A stretch of 52,350 nucleotides of DNA from Stenotrophomonas sp. ATCM1_4 (GCF_004348115.1 NZ_QPFB01000001.1:4115304-4167653); one strand, 5' to 3'; shown: positions 34,852-44,091, numbered from the stretch's first letter. The notes: generated from the sequence alone by a model not told the origin. Numbers and translations are program-made.

Positions 34852-35454
34852 ATGGCTCGTAGGACCGATAGTGCGCAGGTGACCGAACTGCTGCTGCAGG
34901 CATTGGAAACCGAGCGGGGCGGACAGAAGATCTATGCCGCTGCCCTGAAGGCGGTGCAGAACGATGACCTGCGCGATGAATGGCAGAAGTACCTGGAGGA
35001 GACGCGCGGGCATGAGGAGATCCTGACACGGGTCTTCGAGCAGTTGGGCTTGGACCTGAAGACGGAAAGCCCGGGACGCAGCGTGGTGGCGCATCAGGGC
35101 GCCGCGCTCGTGGACGCGATCGAGATGGCGATCAACGACGCTTCGCCCGCGGCGGCGGAGCTGGTCGCCGCGGAATGCGTGGTCCTTGCCGAAACCAAGG
35201 ATCACCAGAACTGGGAGCTGATCGGCAGGGTCGCCGGGCGCGGGGGTGCCTCGGCCAAGGTGCTACAACAGGCCTATGAAGCCGTGGAGCAGCAGGAGGA
35301 TCATCACCTCTACCACACGAAGGGATGGGCGCGGGAACTATGGCTGCAGAGTCTGGATATCCCGGCCGTGTTGCCGCCGCCGGAGGAACAGAAGGATGTG
35401 GAAACCGCGATCGGGGCGGCCCGCGCGGAGAAGGCGCGCAAGGACTATCTTTGA
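34852..35454 (+). CDS. ferritin-like domain protein
   Basis: A 200-residue four-helix protein with carboxylate and histidine positions spaced as in ferritin-like folds: LETERGGQKIY, EETRGHEEILTRVF, ECVVLAETKDHQNW and VEQQEDHHLYH. This gives two ExxxH-type metal sites. It likely stores iron or scavenges peroxide. CAGGAG precedes the ATG. It ends 21 bases before the CorA/ZntB-type gene. The upstream 34,591-34,851 (261 bases) holds no recognisable gene. Confidence 0.75.
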   Translation: MARRTDSAQVTELLLQALETERGGQKIYAAALKAVQNDDLRDEWQKYLEETRGHEEILTRVFEQLGLDLKTESPGRSVVAHQGAALVDAIEMAINDASPAAAELVAAECVVLAETKDHQNWELIGRVAGRGGASAKVLQQAYEAVEQQEDHHLYHTKGWARELWLQSLDIPAVLPPPEEQKDVETAIGAARAEKARKDYL

Positions 35455-35475
35455 GCCGGCCCGGAGGACGCGTTC

Positions 35476-36459
35476 GTGGATACTGGAACCGTTCCGGCCT
35501 TCTGCGCACGCCTGTACCGTTCCAGTGGTCCGCCGCGCCCGCTCGAGCGCGGCGACCTGGGCCGATGCACGCCCGGTGACGATGAGCTGCTGTGGGTGGA
35601 TGTCCATGCGCCCGACGGGGAGACCCTTCGCTGGCTCTGGCATTGCCTGGACCTGCCCGAGCGGGCGCTGCGCTTCGTCAACGATGGGAGCACGCCGGCC
35701 GTCGAGCGCCAGGGAGACTATTTCTGGACGCGCGCGGTGGCTATCGCCCCGGCGGACGGGAGGGAACAACTCAGCGGCGCGGTGCTGGTCTGCGTGGCCG
35801 GCCGCAACCGGGTCGTCACCCATCACACAGTGGGTATCGGCTTCCTGCACACGTTACGGGATGAGGACGATGCCGCGGCGATCGGCACGCTGACCGCCGA
35901 GAGTTTCGTTGCCACGCTATTGGACCGGCAGCTCGCCGGCTACTTCGCCGCAGTCAACGACTTCGAATGCGCGGTGGAGCACCTGGAAGCGGATATGCCG
36001 GGCAATCGCATCGAAGCGAACATCGGCGAACTCCAGCGCCTGCGGCGTTGGGCATCGAGGATGCGACGCATGCTGGCACCCCACCGCGAGCTGTTCGATG
36101 CCTTGTCGCGGCCGGACTTCCGTCCGTCGGAGAACCGTGACGCCGAGCGCCACTTCGTCGCGCTGGACACCCGGTTCGAGCGCGCGATGGACATGATCGA
36201 GAATGCGCGTGACCTGGTCATAGGCAGCTTCGAGTTGTTCAGCGGACAGGTCGCGCTGCGTACGGACGGGACCATGCGTGTGTTGACCTTCGTCACCGTC
36301 ATCGCTGGCGTGCTGGCAACCTTCGTCGGTGCGCTGGGCATGAACTTCCAGGCAAGCCTGTTCGAGTCCGAGGACCTTGGGTTCTGGTCGGTGGTGGGCG
36401 GACTGGTGTTGTTCTCGCTGGGCGTGACCCTGTTCGCCCGCCACCGCCGCTGGTTCTGA
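35476..36459 (+). CDS. CorA/ZntB-type divalent cation transporter
   Basis: The 327-residue protein has a large N-terminal cytoplasmic domain with a long helix (FECAVEHLEADMPGNRIEAN ...). Two C-terminal membrane helices are joined by the signature GMNF (LATFVGALGMNFQASLF). It resembles ZntB, which moves zinc, as well as CorA; the ion is not readable from sequence. A GTG start has GGAGG 8 bases upstream. It may be co-transcribed with the ferritin-like and DUF6766 genes. Confidence 0.85.
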   Translation: MDTGTVPAFCARLYRSSGPPRPLERGDLGRCTPGDDELLWVDVHAPDGETLRWLWHCLDLPERALRFVNDGSTPAVERQGDYFWTRAVAIAPADGREQLSGAVLVCVAGRNRVVTHHTVGIGFLHTLRDEDDAAAIGTLTAESFVATLLDRQLAGYFAAVNDFECAVEHLEADMPGNRIEANIGELQRLRRWASRMRRMLAPHRELFDALSRPDFRPSENRDAERHFVALDTRFERAMDMIENARDLVIGSFELFSGQVALRTDGTMRVLTFVTVIAGVLATFVGALGMNFQASLFESEDLGFWSVVGGLVLFSLGVTLFARHRRWF

Positions 36460-36477
36460 AGTGAAGGGAGAAGCGCG

Positions 36478-37140
36478 ATGCGCGTCATGTTGCCTTGCCG
36501 CTTCTGCAGGCAGAACGGCTTGTCATTGGTCCTGCTGGGGTTGTTCCTGGCGTTCCTTGCCGGGCAGATCGCAACCGGCTTCCATGCCAGCAATGCTGAA
36601 CGGAGGGCGCAGGGCCGCCCTCCGGAACCCATGGCGGACTACCTGGAAAGCGGGCACTTCATCTCCGCGACGTTCGAGAACTGGGAGAGCGAGTTCCTGC
36701 AGATGGGCATGTACGTGCTGCTGACGGTGGGCCTTCGCCAACGCGGCTCGGCCGAGTCGCGTCCATTGGACCCGGCCAGGGAGGAAACGCGGATCGAAGC
36801 CGGGCCAACCCCCTGGCCGCTGCGTGCAGGTGGACGCTGGCGCTGGCTCTATGCCAACTCGCTGGCGTTGGCCTATGCCGGGCTGTTCCTGCTGGCTTTT
36901 GTCGGGCATGCCTACGGGAGCTGGATCCACGAGAATGAACAACGCGCGACGCAGGGCCAACCGCCGCAGTTGGTTACCGACCACATGCTGGGCGCGCAGT
37001 TCTGGTTCGAATCCATGCAGAACTGGCAGAGCGAGTTCCTGGCGGTGCTGTCCATCGTGGTCCTGAGCATATTCCTGCGCCAGGACAAGTCGCCGGAGTC
37101 CAAGCCGTTGGCATCGCCCCATTCCCAGACCGGGACCTGA
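36478..37140 (+). CDS. DUF6766 membrane protein with internal duplication
   Basis: A 220-residue protein with four membrane helices arranged as two repeats. The first runs LSLVLLGLFLAFLAGQIATG ... FENWESEFLQMGMYVLLTVG; the second LALAYAGLFLLAFVGHAYGS ... MQNWQSEFLAVLSIVVLSIF. The shared core between the helices is QGRPPEP/QGQPPQL followed by NWESEFLQ/NWQSEFLA. AAGGGAG lies 7 bases before the ATG. The family is found in stress-tolerance clusters. The function is unknown. Confidence 0.75.
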   Translation: MRVMLPCRFCRQNGLSLVLLGLFLAFLAGQIATGFHASNAERRAQGRPPEPMADYLESGHFISATFENWESEFLQMGMYVLLTVGLRQRGSAESRPLDPAREETRIEAGPTPWPLRAGGRWRWLYANSLALAYAGLFLLAFVGHAYGSWIHENEQRATQGQPPQLVTDHMLGAQFWFESMQNWQSEFLAVLSIVVLSIFLRQDKSPESKPLASPHSQTGT

Positions 37141-37166
37141 GGTGACGCCGGCCCGACAAGACAACA

Positions 37167-37358
37167 TCAACGTTGTCGCCGAGGGTCCACCGGCAGGCGT
37201 TCATAATCCTCCGGATGCGCGGTATGGTCGGCATCGGGCATGTCATGGTCCTTCCATCGCGCCTTGTCGTTGCGATGCTTGTCCGGGGTGTTGGCCTTGT
37301 CGTGGTCGCTGGCGCCGCTGGACGTCGTGGTTCCGGGGGTTCGATCACGGGATGTCAT
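37167..37358 (-). CDS. small hydrophilic stress-type protein (63 aa)
   Basis: A short polar protein (MTSRDRTPGTTTSSGASDHD ...) rich in Asp, His, Lys and Thr, ending PEDYERLPVDPRRQR. AAGGA lies 9 bases ahead of the ATG. A longer reading from 37418 has no such signal. It has no hydrophobic core, so it is probably disordered. It forms a minus-strand pair with the gene at 37455. Confidence 0.5.
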   Translation of the reverse strand: MTSRDRTPGTTTSSGASDHDKANTPDKHRNDKARWKDHDMPDADHTAHPEDYERLPVDPRRQR

Positions 37359-37454
37359 CGTTGAGCTTCCTTCGCTGTCATGCAGGGCGTGCCGCCACGC
37401 TGAACCCTCCGCCGGCACGATCCTTCGCGCCGGGTGGAGGGGCGGCGTGCTGTT

Positions 37455-37598
37455 TCATTCTTCTTCTTCGTGGTCCTGGCCTGGCGTCCTGCGTGGCTGT
37501 TCCTGTTCGCGCTCGTCGGGCGGGTTCTTGTTGGGAGTGGTCTGGTTGGTTTGCCCGAACCGCTGTTGTCCGGTATCCCGATCCCGTTGCGTGTTCAT
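37455..37598 (-). CDS. small hydrophilic stress-type protein (47 aa)
   Basis: A 47-residue protein, MNTQRDRDTGQQRFGQTNQT ..., that ends in a run of four Glu. It is Gln/Arg/Asn-rich and has no hydrophobic segment. GGAG lies 8 bases before the ATG. It is easy to miss because of its size. The plus-strand ORF over the same bases is a shadow. Together with 37167-37358 it makes two consecutive minus-strand genes for disordered polar peptides. Confidence 0.5.
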   Translation of the reverse strand: MNTQRDRDTGQQRFGQTNQTTPNKNPPDEREQEQPRRTPGQDHEEEE

Positions 37599-37796
37599 CT
37601 GCATGTCTCCGTCACGGCGCGTCGCCGCAGGTGCAATGTGGCCGCTGGCACGTTGGAGCAGCGTGCCTTTGCGTCAAGGGCGGCGCGACAAGTGTGACCA
37701 CGCGCAACGGGTGATGCCCCTGGTACGCCGGTATCACCTTCAGGTAACGCCGCGCCGGCCTAGCATGCGTTGGCTGCCAGCCCAGAAGGAGCACGA

Positions 37797-38852
37797 ATGC
37801 AGAAGCTTTCGCTCATATTCGACAGCAGCGCGGACTGCGCTTCCCATGAAGTTGCTGCATTGCGCTTCGCTGCGGCGCGATTGGCGGCACTGCTGCGGTT
37901 GGACTACGACGCGGCGGAGACGTCGCCAGGCGTCAATGGGCAGGGCTATCGCATTCCCATGTCGGCACTGTCCTTCGTCCAGGCCGATGCATTGCGCATC
38001 TCCGACGAATCGCATCTGTGGGGAGGCATCGTCCCGCACGCCTTCGTCGCGACCAAACTTGTCAGTCACCCGCTGTGGTCTGCCGGGGCTGCACGTCCGG
38101 AGGGCTGGCGGGCCGTCGACGGGATAGAAGCACTGACCTTGCCTGGCTACTCGGTGTTCTCGCGCGAGGATGCGTGGGCCGCTGGCTGCGCATTGCTCCA
38201 GGCAGGCCAGGTGCGGGTCAAATCCCCCTTTGCCCGTGGCGGCAACGGCCAGGTGGTCGTGGGCGACGAGGAAGCGTTGCGCCGCTGGTTGGCGGCATTG
38301 ACGGACGAGCCGGTACGGGCCGGCCTTGTGCTGGAGCGGAATCTGCTGGAATCGAGTACCTGCAGTGTTGGCAGCTCTTGCCTGCCGGGGTACGAGATCG
38401 CGTACCGCGGCTCGCAGTGCACGGTTGCCGGCCCGGACGGGCATGACGTCTACGGCGGATCCACGTTGGAGGTACACCGCGGAACTCTGCAGACGCTGCG
38501 TACGGCATTCCCGGACGAGTCGGTGTGCATGGCCGAGGCCTATGACGCGCAGGTACGCGGTGCCTACGACGTACTGGCATCACGGCGGAACTACGACGTC
38601 ATCGCCGGGGTGGACTCGCAGGGCATTCGCCATGCCGGCGTGCTCGAGCAGTCCTGGCGGTTTGGTGGAGCCAGCATGGCGGAACTGCTGGCACTGGAGT
38701 GGTTCCAGCAGCATCCACAGGACGAGGTGGTCAGTGCCGAGACCGTCGAGTCCTACGGGGATGGGATATTGCCTGCCGGAGCGGTGGTCTACGCCGAAGG
38801 CGGTGCGGGTATGCCGCGGAAGTACGCACGGGTCCTGCCACATGGATATTGA
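37797..38852 (+). CDS. DUF3182 family protein (ATP-grasp-like)
   Basis: The 351-residue protein matches DUF3182 in length and in blocks such as [39 protein letters not shown] (a glycine-rich ATP-grasp-like loop) and [26 protein letters not shown] precedes the ATG by 5 bases, and a CTAGCAT element lies 31 bases upstream. It overlaps the following hydrolase gene by 11 bases. DUF3182 genes are typical of proteobacterial stress islands. The substrate is unknown. Confidence 0.8.
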   Translation: MQKLSLIFDSSADCASHEVAALRFAAARLAALLRLDYDAAETSPGVNGQGYRIPMSALSFVQADALRISDESHLWGGIVPHAFVATKLVSHPLWSAGAARPEGWRAVDGIEALTLPGYSVFSREDAWAAGCALLQAGQVRVKSPFARGGNGQVVVGDEEALRRWLAALTDEPVRAGLVLERNLLESSTCSVGSSCLPGYEIAYRGSQCTVAGPDGHDVYGGSTLEVHRGTLQTLRTAFPDESVCMAEAYDAQVRGAYDVLASRRNYDVIAGVDSQGIRHAGVLEQSWRFGGASMAELLALEWFQQHPQDEVVSAETVESYGDGILPAGAVVYAEGGAGMPRKYARVLPHGY

Positions 38853-39645
38853 GCTGGACCATTGCCGCATCGGCGTCACGGCCTCCGAGACGGTCGAGGC
38901 GACGGTACTGTCTCCCCAGCGTGAGTTGCCGGGCGTGCTATTCGTGCATGGCTGGGGAGGCAGCCAGGAGCACGATCTCGGTCGCGCCAGGGAGGCAGCC
39001 GCGCTCGGCTGCGTATGCCTGACCTTCGACCTGCGCGGGCATCGGGCGATGGCAGCAAGCCGGGATACGGTTACCCGCCCACAGAACCTGCAGGACCTGT
39101 GCGCCGCCTACGACTGGCTGGTGCGGCAACCGCACGTGGACCAGGAGGCCATCGCGGTGATCGGCATCAGCTACGGCGGTTACCTTGCCGCATTGCTCTC
39201 ACGGATCCGGTCGATCCGCTGGTTGGCGCTGCGGACCCCGGCGATCTACCTGGACAGGGATTGGGAGGCGCCGAAGCGCCAGTTGAACGCGGATCCGGAG
39301 TTGCCTTCCTACCGCCGGCGACCGTTGGCCGTGCAGCACAATCGCGCGTTGCAGGCCTGCGCACGATTCACCGGCGACGTGCTGCTGGTCGAGGCCGAAC
39401 ATGACGAAATCATTCCGCGACAGGTCATCGAGAACTATGCCAGCGCCTTCACCAAGGCGCGCTCGATGACGCGCCGGTTGATACGCGGTGCCGGCCATGC
39501 GTTCGACGACAAGAGCGCGCAGAAGGACTACACCGATGTGCTGGTGGACTGGATGACCGAGATGATCGTCGGTTCGCGAGGTGCCATCGCCGAGCGCAAG
39601 GTGAGGGAGTACAAGGACGAGGGGCGCATCGATGCATTGCGCTGA
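38842..39645 (+). CDS. alpha/beta hydrolase coupled to DUF3182
   Basis: The 267-residue hydrolase has [10 protein letters not shown] as the oxyanion loop, nucleophile elbow GISYGG, acid in [10 protein letters not shown] and base in RGAGHAFDD. It resembles dienelactone-hydrolase/peptidase-S9-like esterases. The start lies inside the DUF3182 gene (11-base overlap), so the two are translationally coupled and probably serve one pathway. Confidence 0.8.
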   Translation: MDIELDHCRIGVTASETVEATVLSPQRELPGVLFVHGWGGSQEHDLGRAREAAALGCVCLTFDLRGHRAMAASRDTVTRPQNLQDLCAAYDWLVRQPHVDQEAIAVIGISYGGYLAALLSRIRSIRWLALRTPAIYLDRDWEAPKRQLNADPELPSYRRRPLAVQHNRALQACARFTGDVLLVEAEHDEIIPRQVIENYASAFTKARSMTRRLIRGAGHAFDDKSAQKDYTDVLVDWMTEMIVGSRGAIAERKVREYKDEGRIDALR

Positions 39646-39699
39646 AGGGCAATCGATGGCGCGGGCGCAGGAGCACCGGGGCAGCTGCCTGCATCACGC

Positions 39700-40015
39700 G
39701 TGACCGGCAGTGGCCAGGGGTGCTGGAGGATGTTGACCAGCTTTCCCGGTGGATCCCTCACGTAGACCCGGCGCACGCCCCAAGGCTCGTCGGTGGGCCC
39801 GTACTCCAGCGTGATGTGGGCCCGTCGTACCCGGTGCAGGGCTTCATCAAGGTCATCGACCTCGATGGACAGATCGGGGACAGGAGTCCCGGTGCCGCCT
39901 TCACGGGCGAAGCTCACGTGCGACGAACACGGCCGTGTACGGGGTGGGGCAGAGGTACCTGGAGAATGAGGCTGCTGTCCGGCACCCACTATCCGGCGAC
40001 ATCGTTCATTGGCAT
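39700..40015 (-). pseudogene. VOC (glyoxalase-like) gene remnant
   Basis: The minus strand carries a good VOC C-terminal half, FAREGGTGTPVPDLSIEVDD ... VRRVYVRDPPGKLVNILQHP. The preceding part (DSSLILQVPLPHPVHG) is in another frame, behind a stop codon, and the usual N-terminal segment is missing. An ORF can be drawn to 39528, but its tail would run antisense through the hydrolase gene. I read this as a decayed gene with a frameshift and 5' loss. Confidence 0.5.
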
Positions 40016-40129
40016 GTCGACGCGACGCGGAACCGCCCGCGCAATCGCCACACGAGCATGACGCACTGGTAGATTGTGCGGCCTTGCCCGTCCCGCGGGC
40101 GCTGCATACGACCTCCAGCAGGAACGCCC

Positions 40130-40789
40130 ATGTTGACCGGTGTGGGAATCACGATCATTGCGTGCCTTGCGGCGTGCGCGGCCCTGGTGGTGTGCGAGTA
40201 CCGGGGATGGCGGCCGGGCCGGGCGATCTCCAAGATCACCGCCAGCACCGCGTTCGTCGCGCTGGCCCTGCAACTCGGTGCGGTGCATTCGGCCTATGGG
40301 CGCGTGATCCTCGCCGCGCTGGTGCTCAGCTGGGTGGGCGACGTGTTCCTGCTGTCACACCGGAACCGGCTTTTCCTGCTCGGCATCACCAGCTTCCTGC
40401 TGGCCCACGTGGCGTTCTCGTTGGCGTTCTCGTTGGTCGGGGTCCCGTTGCCGGCGCTGCTGGTCGGGCTGGCGGCCATGGCGGTGATCGGTGCCAGCGT
40501 GCTTGCCTGGCTATGGAAGCATCTGGATGGGTTCTACCGCGTTGCGGTCGGTGCCTATGTGCTGGCCATCGTCGCGATGTGCGCCTTTGCGATCGCCGCG
40601 AGCGCGGCGTCCGGCAACTGGCTGCTCGCGGGCGGGGCCATCGCGTTCGCCGTGTCGGACATTTCCGTGGCACGCGACCGCTTCGTGGCGCATCGTTTCA
40701 TCAATCGCCTCTGGGGCTTGCCGCTCTACTACGTGGCCCAGGTCATCCTGGCGCTGTCGATCCAGCACGTGGCTGCCGCGGCGGCCTGA
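40130..40789 (+). CDS. YhhN/TMEM86-family membrane protein
   Basis: The 219-residue protein has about eight membrane helices. The family blocks are LVLSWVGDVFLLSHRNRLFLLG and GAIAFAVSDISVARDRF, whose aspartates are the proposed catalytic residues of lysoplasmalogenase-type YhhN/TMEM86 proteins. AGGA lies 6 bases before the ATG. The bacterial substrate is not established. Confidence 0.85.
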   Translation: MLTGVGITIIACLAACAALVVCEYRGWRPGRAISKITASTAFVALALQLGAVHSAYGRVILAALVLSWVGDVFLLSHRNRLFLLGITSFLLAHVAFSLAFSLVGVPLPALLVGLAAMAVIGASVLAWLWKHLDGFYRVAVGAYVLAIVAMCAFAIAASAASGNWLLAGGAIAFAVSDISVARDRFVAHRFINRLWGLPLYYVAQVILALSIQHVAAAAA

Positions 40790-40841
40790 ACGGCGGCCGG
40801 TCGTGGTGCCCCATTCCCCTGAGATGTACGGGAGAACACCG

Positions 40842-41219
40842 ATGGACGTGGAACAGGTCAAGCAGCACTGCCGTGCCTACCCGGGCGCGACCGTCAAACT
40901 GCATGGGCCGCCGGGCAACGTGCTGGCGTTCCAGGTGGGGGGCCGCCAGTTCGCCTACTTCAAGACCAGCGCGCCGGAGCGATGGCGCTTCAGCCTCCGT
41001 ACCACCTCCGAACGGTTCCTGGAGCTGACCGATGTGCCCGGCATCAAGCCGGCCCGCTACATGGCCAGGTTCCACTGGGTGACCATCGTCGACGTCGCTA
41101 CGGTGCCCGCCGGTTATCTGCAGGAACTGATCGGCTGGTCGTATGCCAAAGCATTGTCGGGGTTGTCCCGGCGGCAGCAGTCGATCATCACCGGGCAGCT
41201 GCCCGCGAAAGTCCAATGA
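40842..41219 (+). CDS. MmcQ/YjbR-family protein
   Basis: The 125-residue protein has the YjbR double-wing DNA-binding-like fold: MDVEQVKQHCRAYPGATVKL, FAYFKTSAPERWRFSLRTTS, then FHWVTIVDV and LIGWSYAKALSGLSRRQQ. GGGAG precedes the ATG. It is probably a small single-domain protein of unknown biological role, 52 bases downstream of the YhhN gene in the same direction. Confidence 0.75.
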   Translation: MDVEQVKQHCRAYPGATVKLHGPPGNVLAFQVGGRQFAYFKTSAPERWRFSLRTTSERFLELTDVPGIKPARYMARFHWVTIVDVATVPAGYLQELIGWSYAKALSGLSRRQQSIITGQLPAKVQ

Positions 41220-41247
41220 CGGGAGGCGTGCGCGTGCCGGGAACACG

Positions 41248-41793
41248 CTACCGCTTCGGGGCTGTCCGGACGTACTCCTGCTGCCGGTCCATGAGCTCGG
41301 CAATCTCCGCAGCGTAAAGTTCAGCGATCGGGGCATCCAGGCGTTGTATTTCGCCGTCCATGACCAGTACCGAGCCGCCATCGCGGTCCACGCCCCAGAT
41401 CCGATCGTGGTCCCCCAGCACCTTGAAGACCGGGGCAACGCCTTCCACCTCGAGGTCGCGCAGCGCCGCCGCCGCCGTGGTGAGGCTTGCCCACTCGGGC
41501 AGGTCCCCGGTATCAAAGCCGAACAGCATGACGCCGCGCCAGGACTTCCAGGCAGGGCCGACCGAGTAGAGCTCCGGCTCGGGCCAGAGTTCGGTCCGGG
41601 CAACGACGAGCAAACCGTTGCTCTTCCGCGAGAAGGCGACGAATTCGGGCGGGAGCGGGGCGTCAAGCACAGCCTCAACTGCTTGTACTTCCGCATCACT
41701 CGGCGGCTGCGCGGCAATCGCCTCGAAGGCAGCCTCGTCCACCGGGCCGAGGGCGGCCCATATCTGTTTGTGGAACTGTTCGATTGGAGTCAT
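41248..41793 (-). CDS. SMI1/KNR4 (SUKH)-like protein
   Basis: The 181-residue protein has an initial PSDAEVQAVEAVLDAPLPPEF segment followed by FVAFSRKSNGLLV, the helix-strand start of SUKH/SMI1-KNR4 domains, and a later DHDRIWGVDRDGGSVLVMDG. SUKH proteins are often immunity proteins of polymorphic toxins, but no toxin gene is next to it. The start at 41793 gives the usual short N-terminus; longer readings add an arginine-rich extension with no ribosome site. Confidence 0.6.
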   Translation of the reverse strand: MTPIEQFHKQIWAALGPVDEAAFEAIAAQPPSDAEVQAVEAVLDAPLPPEFVAFSRKSNGLLVVARTELWPEPELYSVGPAWKSWRGVMLFGFDTGDLPEWASLTTAAAALRDLEVEGVAPVFKVLGDHDRIWGVDRDGGSVLVMDGEIQRLDAPIAELYAAEIAELMDRQQEYVRTAPKR

Positions 41794-42064
41794 CGTGATT
41801 CTGGTGCTTCTCGCCGGGTACGGCCGGGCCGCGGGAAGCCCTTGTTCTATCACGCCAATGCTTCGAGAAGGAACGTAGTGGCCACGACATTCTGCCAGCA
41901 TCGACGGGGTTGGATCGAAGACGCGAACTTGAACCCAGCTGACAATGGCGCGGACCTGGAGGCCGGGCCCGCGGGTCTTTCGTAGGCCATCAGTCATGGC
42001 AATCGCGGCCGTTCGCAATGATTCGGCACGGCTACACTGCGCTCTTTATGAATGGGATATGTGG

Positions 42065-43570
42065 ATGCCGCGCGCCATCTTGCCCCTCTCGCCGAAAGAA
42101 AGCCGATCCTTTCGGCGCGCCATTCTTGTGGCAGCAGGCTTCCTTGCAGCGCTGCTCGTTGTTTCCGGACCGGCCAGGGCAGAGGCAGGTCCCGCCGAGC
42201 TGAAACAGTTGGTGGACAGCTACGCAGCGAACCGTGACTTCAATGGCGTGGTTCTTGTCGCCCAGCATGGGCGCATCCTGTATCGCGGCGCCCATGGGCT
42301 GGCCAACCGGGAATGGCAGGTGCCCAATGTGGGCGAAGGCGTGTTCCGCATTGGCTCGTTGACCAAACCAATCACCGCCATCCTGGTGATGCAGTTGGTG
42401 GAGGAGAACAGATTGCGGCTGGAGGGAACGCTGGGCGACTACCTGCCGGCGCTCTACGCCAACACCCCCGCAGCTTCGGTCACGGTGGCACAACTGTTGA
42501 ACCATACTTCCGGCGTCGCGGATCTGCCGCGTAGCTACGAGGACCCCTGGTGGAATACACAGGCACGGCTGTCGTTCGATCCAGAAGACTTCGCGAAGGC
42601 GTGGATACCCGGAACCCTGGTCAGCGCGCCGGGGGCGGAGTGGCGATACAACAATAACGGCTACTTCCTGCTTGGCCTGGTCATCGAGAAGGTGACTGGC
42701 GCCAGCTATGAGGCGAATCTGCGCGGCCGGATCCTGGACAGGGCAGGCATGAAGGACAGCGGGCTGTATCACGCCAATGACCTCATTCCACGGTTGGCGA
42801 CGGGGTATCAAACCCGGCCTGACCTCAGCCTGGCACGGCCCATGCCGATCGATCCGAGCGTCTCGTTCGCTGCAGCCGGCCTTTACTCCACGGTTGACGA
42901 CCTGCTTCGCCTGGACCGAGCCCTCCAGGGTGATGTGCTTCTGGCAAAACACTCCCGGCAGGCCATGTGGACAGACCACCGCTCGAACTATGGGTACGGC
43001 TGGGAGGTGGAGAACTTGACCCTGCCGGCGGGTGGCACCTACAAGGTGGAATCACATACGGGCAGCGTTCCCGGCTATCAGAGCTACTGGCTCCGCGCCG
43101 AGCATGACCGGTCGGTGGTGATCATCCTGGACAATTACTGGCAGGGTGAGACGGTAGCGACCTTGGGCAAGGAATTGATGGCAGTGCTCCACGGCGAGCC
43201 GATTGCGCTGGCCAGGAAGAGCCTGGGCAACCTGCTGATACCACTGGCCACGTCGCAGGGCGTAGCGGGCATGACCCGGGCCTATGAAGGGCTGGGTGCG
43301 GCCGCCAGCGAATACGATACTTCCGAGAAAGCACTGAATTCGCTGGGCTATCGCCTGTTGAGAATGAAGCGCGTGCCGGAGGCCGTGACGGTTTTCCAGT
43401 GGAACGCCAGCGCGCACCCGGAATCGGCGAATGTCTACGACAGCCTTGGCGAGGCTCATCGTGCCAACGGAGATCGCGACCAAGCGATACGCAGTTACAA
43501 GAAGGCCGCCGAGCTTGCGCCGAGTGATACGCGCATCCCCGGGATTCTGAAAGCGCTTGAAAATCGCTGA
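42065..43570 (+). CDS. periplasmic serine hydrolase (beta-lactamase family) with TPR tail
   Basis: A 501-residue protein. A signal sequence with basic start and hydrophobic core (AILVAAGFLAALLVVSGPARA) is followed by a class C beta-lactamase/PBP-like domain with SxxK in GSLTKP, YxN in WRYNNNGY and a late HTGSVPG at the KTG position. The C-terminal ~100 residues form TPR-like helices (YDSLGEAHRANGDRDQAIRS). Several in-frame starts exist (42059, 42065). The TPR tail suggests protein interactions. The substrate is unknown. Confidence 0.8.
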   Translation: MPRAILPLSPKESRSFRRAILVAAGFLAALLVVSGPARAEAGPAELKQLVDSYAANRDFNGVVLVAQHGRILYRGAHGLANREWQVPNVGEGVFRIGSLTKPITAILVMQLVEENRLRLEGTLGDYLPALYANTPAASVTVAQLLNHTSGVADLPRSYEDPWWNTQARLSFDPEDFAKAWIPGTLVSAPGAEWRYNNNGYFLLGLVIEKVTGASYEANLRGRILDRAGMKDSGLYHANDLIPRLATGYQTRPDLSLARPMPIDPSVSFAAAGLYSTVDDLLRLDRALQGDVLLAKHSRQAMWTDHRSNYGYGWEVENLTLPAGGTYKVESHTGSVPGYQSYWLRAEHDRSVVIILDNYWQGETVATLGKELMAVLHGEPIALARKSLGNLLIPLATSQGVAGMTRAYEGLGAAASEYDTSEKALNSLGYRLLRMKRVPEAVTVFQWNASAHPESANVYDSLGEAHRANGDRDQAIRSYKKAAELAPSDTRIPGILKALENR

Positions 43571-43804
43571 GTGCATGCGTGTTGGAGCTATCAGCTTTCC
43601 GGGGCTGGCCCCGAACCATAGCGGCCATTGGTGCCGCGCCGGCGCCTAGCGCTGGGTCCCGGTTATACGCCGGCTTGTTAGCCAGACCCTGCCGCCCTAA
43701 GATCGAGCCGTACCAAGGAAAAGCCCGCCATACGGTGCTTTGTGGATAGGTTGTATAACCGGACCCACGGGTCTGTCTTTTAGGTAGTTAGGCACAAGAT
43801 TGTC
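43571..43804. other. intergenic stretch with possible left border of the cassette array
   Basis: No gene was found. A GTTAGGC core, matching the integron R' crossover consensus, lies at 43787-43793 just before the first cassette ORF. An imperfect hairpin with GACCC/GGGTC arms (43762-43773) precedes it. This could be a worn attC or attI-like border. Confidence 0.4.
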
Positions 43805-44032
43805 ATGACAGACTCTTCAGAGCAGAAGTACAAAGAAACGGCGACTTGCGAGCCGCGCCAAGATGAGGGACTCATTTTCATCAAGGTTGTGGCAATGCCT
43901 CATGAGGATGCGGTGGAGTTCGACGTGGCTCGGGCCCGTTCGTTTGCACAGCAAATCCTATCGGCAGTCGAGGTTATTGAGGCTGGCTGGGTAGGAAAAT
44001 CAAAGGGCCCACATGATGCTTGCAGCGCCTAG
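43805..44032 (+). CDS. integron-cassette-type hypothetical protein 1
   Basis: A 75-residue protein (MTDSSEQKYKETATCEPRQD ...) with a beta-strand pair (GLIFIKVVAMPHED) and a helix (ARSFAQQILSAVEVIEAG). Its base composition is clearly lower in GC than the surroundings. It starts 12 bases after GTTAGGC, and its stop overlaps an attC-like hairpin, exactly the layout of an integron cassette. No known domain. No strong ribosome site, which is common in cassettes. Confidence 0.55.
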   Translation: MTDSSEQKYKETATCEPRQDEGLIFIKVVAMPHEDAVEFDVARARSFAQQILSAVEVIEAGWVGKSKGPHDACSA

Positions 44033-44086
44033 CAGTTCATTCAAGCCGACGCCGCTACGCGGCGCGGCTTAATTCCGGATTTAGCC
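44027..44086 (+). other. attC-like recombination site 1
   Basis: A 60-base site opens with GCCTAGC (consensus RYYYAAC) and ends TTTAGCC (consensus GTTRRRY, the first G lost). In between, AAGCCG-A-CGCCGC and GCGGCGCGGCTT pair as a long stem with one extrahelical A at 44049 and a TAC loop. The extrahelical base and spacing are hallmarks of attC, but both core ends are degenerate, so it may no longer recombine. Confidence 0.65.
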
Positions 44087-44091
44087 GGCAG

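Noticed and set aside
37434..37697. Plus-strand hydrophobic ORF (FFFFVV...)
   Set aside because: It is antisense to the 47-residue gene with a good ribosome site; the Phe run is the complement of its Glu codons.
41248..41793. Polymorphic toxin immunity island
   Set aside because: A SUKH-like protein is present, but no adjacent toxin, VgrG, Rhs or CdiA-type gene was found here.
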